Shown: positions 35,868 to 45,700 of the stretch, one piece after another
Numbering within the stretch: position 1 is the stretch's first letter
How the letters are laid out: every line of letters begins with the position of its first letter
NCBI GenBank assembly: GCA_022494885.1
Contig: JAGVSM010004547.1
Coordinates: forward strand, 1-64,000
From: Micrasema longulum
Lineage: Eukaryota; Arthropoda; Insecta; Trichoptera; Brachycentridae
Direction: 5' to 3'
DNA length: 64,000 nucleotides
Translations under genes and position numbers: made by a program
The notes under the pieces: model-generated
What the model was told of the DNA's origin: nothing
The model's input: only the letters and a program-made list of their open reading frames with translations
Databases searched by the model: none

Positions 35868-36335
35868 GTCGATGTGTTTTGTAGCTGCAAGACTTTTTGT
35901 GATGTTAGCTATCATATTATGTAAATGTTATCAACAATCAAATATCTCAATTTAGTAAACGGGGTCTAAAGTTTCAACCGTCCATGCGCTCAGTAGCTGC
36001 AAGACTTGTTGTAATCTAACTTCTGTTTTTATAAATTTGTTTTTTATTTCGTTTTTTAAAATATTACTTAAACTCCAAACTTCATTGTGAAATAAAATGT
36101 TTAAAAATAAAAACGTAAATAGGGGCTAGATTTCTTACTGTCCATGCGCTCTGTAGCTGCAAGACGTGCTGTTATCTAGCTCCTATATATCATAATTGTA
36201 ATATATTACAATTGGAGTCGAGGAACTAGAATCCTAATTGTCCATGCGCTCTGTAGACGTGCTGGGATATTTATTTATTGGACAGCGCCCTTGAGGTGAT
36301 TTTCACAAAAATGACGCTATTTAAATTATCCAAAC
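35868..36335 (+). repeat. GTAGCTGCAAGACG four-unit sub-repeat element, copy 2
   Basis: Cores at about 35868, 35980, 36140 and 36240 (spacings 112, 160, 100); the last ends GACGTGCTGGGATATTTATT and is followed by GAGGTGATTTTCACAAAAAT. Same architecture as 11998-12415. Confidence 0.7.
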
Positions 36336-37340
36336 ATTATTATTATTAACATTGAATTTGATTCTCCGATTAATTGTCATAATGGGTAGAAGTTGTACCA
36401 ATAAGTAAAACATCGTATGTTAAAATGCTTTTTTTCGTAGGACTTTTTCAGTGTATAATACAAAATTTAAAAATATAGATTTCACAAACATCACTCTGTC
36501 AGATTTAAAATTTACACTAAAAATGCATTATGTAACTTAGTAGACATAATAATAAATATGTACATCTCCCTTCCCCTCATTATCCTCTCTTCAAGCGTTC
36601 TTGTCCTAATCCCGCTCAATCAACAGTAACTTAATGTTCTTAAAATAAATATTTAAAAATCTTAGATTATTGAAAAATATTTACGAGTACATGAAAATAA
36701 CATTTTTATATGTATAAATTATATGTATTTTTTTAATATGTAATATATTTTCTTTACTAACTGTGTATACTATGTGGAAATCTGTTATTAGTTCTGAGTT
36801 TATACACTATATCTGTTTGTTTACTATAAATATGTATGTAGAACTGTTGATTTCCCAAATAAAATAAAAGTTGAAATGAATTTCATCACTTCCTAGTCTT
36901 ATTTGTTTCTTAATAAAATAATAATAATAATTTCAAATATGCGTCCTGCAATTATGACCGTGTCCCAAATATCACCATTTTGTTTCAGTAAAAAATACCG
37001 TATTTACGGCAGTTTTACAACGCCAAGGTTTGTGGCAAGCTGATAAATAACTAAAGTGCATTTAATACAAGTACCGCGAGTAACTTACCTCTCTACCTGC
37101 CCACTGTACGGTATGTGTTGTGCTTTAAGATACCTGTGAGACACGTTAACATTAAGATCAATTAATAATCATTTAATAATGTCGAGAACGGGCAAAATCG
37201 TTGAGTATAGTATTTATCTATAGGAATTTGGACATTAATAATTTTGAAAGAAATTATGTATGGGAGCTAAGCATGGAATTAGAAAAAAAAACAAGGTTGA
37301 CGGTACAGTTAACAAAGTACATCGGGCTTAAGAAAGCGAT
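36336..37340. other. AT-rich stretch, nothing recognised
   Basis: No repeat or exon assigned. Confidence 0.35.
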
Positions 37341-37346
37341 TGCTGA

Positions 37347-37419
37347 CTTTGTAGAGCGTCGTCCCTGTCGCGCGAGTCCGGTATGTATGCATGCATGACA
37401 AGGACGATGCTCTACAAAG
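37347..37419. other. Long near-perfect hairpin
   Basis: 37347-37369 (CTTTGTAGAGCGTCGTCCCT, GTC) pairs with 37397-37419; 21 of 23 Watson-Crick pairs plus one G-T, loop 27 nt. Size resembles an animal pre-miRNA hairpin but it abuts an RTE fragment, so it may be a fold-back remnant. Confidence 0.45.
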
Positions 37420-37610
37420 CCGTTTAGGCCGGCAGTCTCTTCCTTTGCAATCTCTCGGGCTGAGACGAGCGTTATCGACAAAATCAAGAAAAGAGTGCGG
37501 AATCGATTTGAACATGCAGAGCGAATGGACAGCAAAAGAACGACCGAGAGAATTTACGATGCGAATGTTGATGGATGCGGAAAACTCCGAGTGCTTTCGA
37601 CTCTATGGCT
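37420..37610 (+). pseudogene. RTE-like LINE 3'-end fragment (copy 5)
   Basis: Reads IDKIKKRVRNRFEHAERMDS, then RIYDANVDGC in line with the 27.1-27.5 kb copy. Truncated both ends. Confidence 0.7.
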
Positions 37611-37624
37611 GCTCTCAGGTAAAA

Positions 37625-37872
37625 GTCCCGAATAAGGAAATAAGTCCGCCTCGTTAAACTAGTGCTTGGCGCGTTCGCCTGCCATGCTTCGAGGTCCCGG
37701 GTTCGATTCCCGGGAAGGTCGACTCGATTAAAAAGGTGGTCCCACACTGTAATATTTCATGTTCCTGGACAGGCACCTGAAGCGTTAGGTTGATCGCCTC
37801 ACCTTTATGTAACAGATGATCGATGTACTCTGCATCAAGTGTACCAATGCACCTATGCACCATCGGGTGCGA
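37625..37872 (+). mobile_element. SINE family A (tRNA-headed)
   Basis: GCTTGGCGCGTTCGCCTGCC, then GTCCCGGGTTCGATTCCCGG is a very well-kept box B, then TCCTGGACAGGCACCTGAAG and TGTACCAATGCACCTATGCA. Looks comparatively young. Confidence 0.85.
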
Positions 37873-39115
37873 ACAGGGAGGAATGATAGTGACATATAAA
37901 AACTTATAATAGGGTATTTTCACAAGTCGGGAATAGCGATAACAATATAATACACATTTAGAGCGGATTTTTACGATTCTAATGATATAAGTATAAATGT
38001 ATTAAAAACGAATTTTCATTCATAATTTTCTGGTTTAAAAATGAACTCGTACAAAACGGCTCTCAGTTGGCATTACGTCATTTTGACATCACGCGTTACG
38101 GCTTCTAATAAACACTGCGTACGAATTCGGCACCAAAACGTCACACGTGCCGTTTGTCCCACAGGGCGCATAACGTCGCGTTTTTCTATTTCAAAATATG
38201 CATATTTTAAACTTTCGTAGAAATTTATCCGACGTCTCACGAAAAAAATAATTGTACCGTTACTATTGTAATTTTTTGTTTAAAATAAAAATAATAAGGA
38301 AACGTGAAAATACTCTATTCTTTCCATTTATTTTGTGTTTGTGGTCTTTTTGTGTGACCTCACTCTTTTCTCTTTGTATTACTCTTGTCTTATTAAATCG
38401 TAATTTGGAGTTGCAGTAAATATCGATATTTAATTCGACTTACAGCCAAAAACGCGGACAGAAAAACAGCTCGTAATAAAAATTCGAGCGAGCGTGAGAA
38501 CCGAACGGTGCCATAATCGCGGCCGAGATGTTTCATAACCTCACCTAAGAAATGTGTTTGTCTTTACAACTTTACTATTGTGATAAGTGAGGAACATTCG
38601 CCCGGCGTTTAATCTCTCCGGCGGATAGTCGGCGGAGATCGACGATCGGCGCCATTACGCCACGAAAATGTGGAACACAATTTCTTTTTTGTCCGCCGAA
38701 GCAGACCGAACATGACGTAAAGCTATCGAAGAGCGAACGCTCAAAATGTCTCTCCGTCTTATGATAAATAGATAGAAAGCGCATAAAGCGACACGACTTC
38801 GAGCTGCCGCGATAACCGTCCATTATTTGTATCATTACTCGTCTGTTACGTCACTTCCTAGACTTTCAATCCGAGCAACGATCGAAATGTTTTTGATTTG
38901 AAGTGGAAATCGGAATGAGAGCGTTCACCGTAAAAATATCAAAGCTGACGTAGAACTCGATCGGTTTCTTAAGATACCAACATCAACCTATGTGGGTATC
39001 CTCGTGATGACGTACGCACATGACATCACAATCGACAAATTCGTCATATTACTATAAGGTTTACTGTAAATATTACCTCGCGATTTTGTCAAACTCTAGG
39101 TACATCATTGAAAAC
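37873..39115. other. Repeat-poor island 3
   Basis: Mixed-composition sequence without recognised repeats; the minus frame 38575-38835 (86 codons) has no recognisable domain. Candidate regulatory DNA, inference only. Confidence 0.35.
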
Positions 39116-39117
39116 GT

Positions 39118-39430
39118 AAATTTATTTATTTACGAATAAACCAAAGTTATAGGCCAAACTCGATACAATGCCAAAAAATAAAAAAAGCATACTTGTGTTG
39201 GGCCACTCCGTATCACTCCACTTGTAAAAAATAAATAATATTATAATAGTAACAATGAAATTAAAATAAAACATATGAAAAGAAAAAAAAAATTGGTAAC
39301 TTGGTATTATCGCCAATGGATTCTCACAAAGTTAGTTTTATTTTTATTTTTTAAACTAGATAAAACAAGTATAATATGAAATTATGTACGTAAAAAAATA
39401 TACTTAAAGTTTGTTAAATGCAGTTAGATT
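39118..39430 (-). mobile_element. LINE tail (minus)
   Basis: TTTATTTATTTACGAATAAA start, AT-rich body with TTGTGTTGGGCCACTCCGTA. A similar GTGTTGGG block is at 56040-56100. Untranslated LINE end, assigned by pattern. Confidence 0.45.
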
Positions 39431-39485
39431 AAATTATAACTATTATTTGCAATCAAGGCTCTGCCATTTTCTTTGTAGTTTTTTT

Positions 39486-39651
39486 TTGCACCACAACAGG
39501 CTTTAAGGCCCAATTACAGAGGTGAATGACAGCACACAACACCCAGGCTTGAGAAAAATCATATTTGATTTTTGTGTTCTCACCGGGAATCAAACCCAGA
39601 ACCTTCCGTGTGGGAGTCGAGTGCCTTAACCGCCACACTACGGAGACCGCC
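39486..39651 (-). mobile_element. SINE family B (tRNA-headed)
   Basis: TGCACCACAACAGGCTTTAA, ACACCCAGGCTTGAGAAAAA, TCACCGGGAATCAAACCCAG and GCCTTAACCGCCACACTACG. Confidence 0.8.
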
Positions 39652-39654
39652 GAG

Positions 39655-42603
39655 TTGTTTAGAGTGAAAAAATACTGAAGTACATTGCTAACCCTAAGAA
39701 ACAGTGAGATAAACCCGGAATTTCCTGTTTTGAAATACACATGCAGATATGTTAATAAATGAATGTTTTCAAATAATTTAATTCAGTCAGACCCTTTGCA
39801 CACCTCCAAGTCCGATTATCTCAGAACATGTTCTTCAGAGATATCTCGCTGTCGCTCTATGCTAGCGATATTTTGATTTCAGAAAAAAAATGTCTTCAAA
39901 AATCATCTGTGCTCCATAAATCAACATGAAACGATTGGTGCGGCCGAGTTGTACGCTTAAATAAGCTTATCGCTTCATGACTTTATAGTATTAGTTTTCA
40001 CATATACGTTGGTCCACTTTTGATCGATCGCTGTTCGCAAGAAAAAAGTACTAAAAATCATGTGAACGGTGGAATTTTAATTCATTATGATTTTGTTCTT
40101 AATTTGTTGCTACAAAGTAAAAGAATAAAAGACGCCTCTTGGCATAAGCCGCGCGGTAACTGACCATAAAAACTTCAAATGGTTATTTACTCACCTAATT
40201 CATTCAGAGATCTTGAAAATGTTCGAATAGCGAGGGACCCATTTTTTGTGAATTTTCAGTGTACCTCGACACTTTTTGTTTAAATCTCAGCCATACCCCT
40301 CACTTTTGTTAGTTATGTACAATAAACGTACATTATTGTTCGCAAATTCTTTGAATAGCGTTCAGGTAGCGTAAACGCGCATCTGAAAAATCGCTCTCAA
40401 ACTCGAACGCGTACAATTAGTCGGGTTTTTAATTCTTATCTGCATCGATCGGTGAACTTGTCTGTTTACAAAATGGAGCACAAATGTATTTTAATGTTGA
40501 TACGAGTTTTATGTTATGCAGCGGTGGTTAAAAAACACGAATGCTCCGATGATAAAGTAAATTATTCTTTCCGCCGCTTGAATCGCTGGATTTCTATATC
40601 TATAAATTATTCCGATTTCATACCGATGGCACTGCCTTGCCTAGCTGCACCCGGAACATATTGACTCGGAATCGCTTCATTGTCCTTCCAACTGAGACGT
40701 TATTAGGTCTGTCCGCGGTGATCACTCGGCGGATTAGTTTACTTCATCTCGTTCATTTCGTCATTCAGAACCGTGTAGCTATACTAACGAGGATAAGCCG
40801 CTGTAGAACTTACGAGAATGAGGAACTTCAATTTAGCGGGAAATCTGATACAAAAAATGTTTCCTTACGCGCGATAAAAAATAGTGCATCTAACTGTACG
40901 GCGAAGTTTCTCGAAACTATTAACCACTTTAAAACGTCAAAAGAATAACCAATGAATCATAACGTTGTGATCGATTTCCGGTTTCCGGAGAGCCATGCTT
41001 TTGGACGTTTAGCGTGTTTTGACGGGTTCGGGGTTCTGGTTTAAATGTCAAGAAAACTCGCCGACCTGACTCGTGACGTCGCGGGCGGAATAATTTCAAA
41101 ATAACAAAACTTTAGAAAACCATATCGTTGATAATACGATGGTTCATTTTTTTGTTTGGTTCGATAGTAGTAGATAGAAAAAACTGAACCTCATCGCCAT
41201 GTTAGCAAACAACCGACCACAATACACGACATTGAAGAGACGCGGTACTCTGCTGGTGCTGGGACTGCTGGAAAGAGTAAATAAGATATGTTTATTATTA
41301 CTCGTATTAATTCCGCGCATCTCTTGTGCTAGTAGAATTCTTCCCACATGCCGACATTGTCGCTGCCGCTGCCGCTGGCTATTAATACTCGTGGTAGAGT
41401 AGAGCCCGCGGAGCGTACTGTGTGACGACTGTTTGGTTAGGTGCTATGGTAATATGTTTTTTTCAAATCGATGCTGTGTGTTTTGTCGCGAATTAATTCA
41501 AGATCAACAAATACGTTCTGCTCTCTTTTGTTTGTGGCAGCCGAGTATTCCGAATCAGATTTTGTAACTCCGATAGGAAGGTACCCTGCGCGTCCTCGAA
41601 ACACCGGCATAAAGCTGCCTTCATCCTAATTAGCCGAGACATCTTGACCGTTATAATATATCGTCCATATACTGATAAATCCCTCGATGCATTGTTGCCT
41701 ATATTTAAATTAATAAATTGGAATGACTCCACAAAAGTCTTTTCCGGCCTTCCTTATTCATATTTTTGCACACGATATATAGATGCCTATGAAATCCTCG
41801 CTCAAATTAACATCATCGTACTCTGCATCTCAACGTAACTTGCGTACCGATGCAGTCTTTGCTGTAGGAAACTTTAGAACCGACTTCGGATTCTTCCCGC
41901 CTCTGCCGAGGATCCTCAGAACTGTCAATAAATTCTCACTGTCAACGTATTCCTTCAGCAAAGTCAAGCATTCAAGAAGCGAGCGGTGTTATCATTCTTG
42001 GGTTAAAGATGACACACTTGCCATATCTGCCCAGATCTTGCCATGACCATGCCTACTATACCACGCTTAAGGTTCTAAGACTCTGAAGATTGTTTAGGTT
42101 AAGTTTAAACAACATATAATGTATATATTAATTCCAATACATTACGGCTTTCAGAAGCCCGTTGATTGGCTTTTTAAAAATGTTTTAATATGCATGTTTT
42201 TTAATTAAAAAAATATTTTATCGATAGTAGAAAATTCGAAAAAAAAAATCTGGGAAATGGAACTAATAGTTTTCATCCAATTGCATTTTCAAGAGTACTT
42301 TTAGTGAGTTTTTATACTAAAACTAAACCTAGAAGGATTTAAAGGGTTTTATCAATTGATTAAGTTTAAAAAATGTCATTTTCTCAAATTTTGTCATTTA
42401 GAGGGTTTTCGCAGTATAACGACGATAATATGTTATATGCATACATAAAATAATCCAATAAACCTCCGCAGCGCGATTCTGAACGCTCTCGCGAGGGTAG
42501 AGAAAACGTTGCTAGCACGCAATCAATACCAGCCCAGATCTGTAACGATGCTAGTAATGTGATGGGACTCCGGACTGACCATATCTCGTTCTCTTGTTCG
42601 CAG
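39655..42603. other. Repeat-poor island 4, just upstream of tna exon a
   Basis: About 2.9 kb with no recognised repeat until small palindromic ends near 42470-42530. Several 60-105 codon frames (40637-40948, 41783-42046) lack domains and phase-compatible donors. Candidate intronic regulatory DNA. Confidence 0.4.
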
Positions 42604-42748
42604 GTATGGCGGTATGCCCGCGGCGGGCGGCATGAACTCGGGCGGGGAGACGCAGTACGGCGCCGGCCCCGCCCCCGCCCCCGCGGCCATGGTGGCCGCC
42701 GCCTCCCCCGCGGGCCTCTCCATGCAAGACGGCCAGTCGTTCAACCAG
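42604..42748 (+). CDS. tna: tna exon a (first recognisable coding exon)
   Basis: Preceded by a pyrimidine-rich tract and TTCGCAG, followed by GTAAGC. The first base completes a codon begun in an unseen upstream exon, which must therefore end in phase 2. It encodes a Gly/Ala/Pro-rich stretch starting [14 protein letters not shown] and ending DGQSFNQ. GC content jumps sharply against the AT-rich DNA upstream, as in the next exon. Only 76 bp of intron separate it from exon b. Confidence 0.82.
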
Positions 42749-45700
42749 GTAAGCAGCTGAGCGTCCGCCGCTCTCGCCGCCGCCTCGTCCCGCCTCACCT
42801 AACCTGGCGTTCTCTCCTTTGCAGATGCAGAGTAACATGGGGATGGGCAACCCGCAGTACGGCAACATGAACGGCTACGGGCAGCAGCGGACGCACAACC
42901 CCGGCATGGGCGGCATGGCGGGCATGGGCGGCATGGGCGGCATGGGCTCCATGGGGCAGAACGGCATCAACCCCGGCATGAACCCCATGGCGCAGATGGC
43001 CAACATGGGCATGGGCGGCATGCACTCCGGCATGATGCAGGGCCAGATGGGGCAGATGGGCAAGATGGGGTCGTACCCGCGGCGCCTGGCGCCCTACCCG
43101 TCGCCGGCCATGCACATGAGCCAGAAGCGCCAGCAGGGCTACATGAGCCCGGGGGCCGCGCAGTACCCGGCGGGGTACGGGGGCGCGCGGCCCGCCTTCC
43201 CGGGCCAGTACCCGCCGCAACAGGCGCTGGGCCCCGCCATGCGCGCCACCGTGCGCCAGGGCACGCCGCCCTACTCGGCGCAGGGCCAGTACTTCGGGAA
43301 CGGCATGGGCGGCTTCCACCAGACCAACGGGGGCGCCTACCCCGCGGGGCAGCCCTACGGGGGCGCGGCGCAGTACGGCGAGGCGCGCAGCGTGAGCTAC
43401 CAGCACAGCCCCGTGCCGGGCAACCCCACGCCGCCGCTCACCCCCGCCGGCAGCATGCCCCCCTACATCAGCCCCAACGCGGACGTCAAGCCCAACTTCA
43501 ACGAGCTCAAACCGCCGCTACCTATGCAGAGTGAGTACTCTCTTTATTCAGTAAATTTCTGGAATAACATTTTTAATCAATAAATTAATGTGCCGAAATG
43601 CGAATGAGCTGTAGAACCATAAACGGTGGGTGCGGAAATGTCAGAATCCGTAAAATGTATACGACTGAGATAAGCGTTATCAACAAAATCAAGAAAGGAG
43701 ACACTTAAAGATCGGCATGTCGAAGGTCGGAATAATTGGCAGGCATGCATGAGATGAATGTAGAAGAAGCGAGATCTGTATGCAAAGTGAAAGGGCGCCG
43801 TATCCTCCCAGCCTTCCCTTACGGGAGAACGGCGTGATGTTTTGTTGGTGTTGTAAATAAAAGTGATAACTTTCTAGTAATAGCTTCTCTGAATTCGCAA
43901 ATCACATTAACATACAAATCATTATGTTCGTTCGCATAAAACTAAAATTTGACATACATATAAAGGGCATATTAATGAACAGTTCAGAAAAACTAAAAAT
44001 TAAAATTCAGTCAAAACAAAAAAACCCTTCTCGCCTTCCACCCAACCCTATTAGAATCTTATCACTATTTTGTATAATTATTTAGGTGTAGTTTATATTT
44101 GTAGGAATTATGTAAGCAGAAAAGCACGGATGCTCCTAAAAACGGATAATTCTAAATACCCCAACCTTGTTTTGTGCTAACTAATATTAAACTCGTGGGC
44201 ATATAAAAAGTGTTTTATTTATAATAATATTACCTTTTACGATATAATCATTCTCAAATTCAATATTTACTTCACTGAAATTTAGTCATCTTGCGGCGCT
44301 CTTGTTTCTTGGATTATAATATTATTGTTTCAGTCGAGCAGTTAAGAGCGAATAGATACAATTTTATCTTGTCGATAGAGTTTTCTCACATTTGCCAAAG
44401 CAAAAATACGTACAAAAAGGTCACCGATTCATTTTTATCATTCGTGTTCGTTTGTATTTGTCATTAACAATGGACAAATAAAATTCTCCGCTCGACTTGG
44501 AAGTAAAATGTCTGTAGGACACAGCAGAAGTGTCGTACATAAGCTTGTCTCGTTTCTCACTTCTTTACCACAGTTCCCATACATGTTATTGTCTGATACT
44601 CTGACAATGATTCTTGGGAAAGCCATTGCCAAGATCATAACAGTTTCTTGTTCATTGTTTACAGTTTGTTTTATTGTTCTTGCCGTAGTTTTGTTATATG
44701 TAACTGAGCTTGATTCAAATGTTAATTATTTTGTTGTTTTTAATTTCAGATGATGAACTGCGTTTAACATTCCCTGTTAGAGACGGCATCATTCTCCCTC
44801 CCTTTAGATTAGAACATAATCTCGCTGTTAGTAATCACGTGTTTCAGTTGAAACCCACGGTTCATCAAACTTTAATGTGGAGGTTAGTATAACTTCGGTG
44901 TGTGTTGTAACAAAGTATCGCTCTTCCTAACTTTTGGTATACAATATTCCAGTCAACTTTTTTGTACTATTTTTCTTGTTACTGAAGTTTGATTCCGCTC
45001 GCAGGTCAGACCTGGAGTTGCAACTAAAATGCTTCCACCACGAAGACCGGCAAATGAATACCAACTGGCCGGCGAGTGTGCAGGTCTCCGTAAACGCAAC
45101 CCCTCTCATGATTGATCGAGGAGAGAATAAGACGTCGCACAAACCTCTTTACCTGAAGGATGTTTGCCAACCTGGGAGAAACACTATTCAGATCACCGTG
45201 TCCGCCTGCTGTTGCGTAAGTATTCCATATTAATACAGTAAGACTCCAATTATCCGAATAAATGAGTGCCCAAAATTATCCGGATAGTTGCATTTACTAC
45301 TAAATTAAGGCAATGTTTTGAAAGAAAATACAAAATTTTCAGATCAATTTTTTAATTCTTTTGAAATAATACAGCGAATTGAAATCACATAAAAAAACTT
45401 ACTTAAACATTTCCAGCAAAGTTAATTGCTTCGACGAAAAAACTCGTTTACAAGCAGCGAGGTCCTCATTTTAAGGTTTTACTTCATGATAATGATCCGG
45501 ACATTTGGACGACTGGAGTTCGGATAAATGAAGTTCTACTTTAATTGAGACTGTTTAAATACGAGGGTATGCGGCGGTAGAGACAATTATGAACAAGTAT
45601 TTGAGTACAGTTTTTTTGTCACTCTCGCAAATGCCTCCCCGAATACTGTGCGACAAAGACAATTGCACATCAAACGGATTGTGCATAACTAAAATCGACA

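Larger units (their letters stand above)
1..42603 (+). other. Upstream intronic/intergenic DNA without host coding exons
   Basis: Exon a at 42604 is internal, so at least part of this stretch is intron. I looked for the conserved ZMIZ N-terminal helical domain and the aromatic motif that follows it and found neither. Contents are mobile-element fragments plus four repeat-poor islands, listed separately. Confidence 0.6.

Noticed and set aside
37660..37725. tRNA gene
   Set aside because: A and B boxes are present but no acceptor or anticodon stem pairs, and SINE A body follows; same reasoning for 8317, 15092, 24335, 31800, 32700 and 55750.
41199..41276. Possible first coding exon (ATG followed by 26 codons and a GTAAAT donor)
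   Set aside because: The donor is in phase 0 whereas exon a at 42604 needs a phase-2 donor; no ZMIZ similarity.
42795..43406. 203-codon minus-strand frame over tna exon b
   Set aside because: Antisense shadow of a very GC-rich coding exon; translation is His/Ala/Arg repetitive and meaningless.
44508..44753. Hydrophobic 81-codon frame that looks like a membrane protein
   Set aside because: AT-rich intron sequence naturally encodes Leu/Ile/Phe/Val; the frame runs over the splice acceptor of tna exon c in a different phase.
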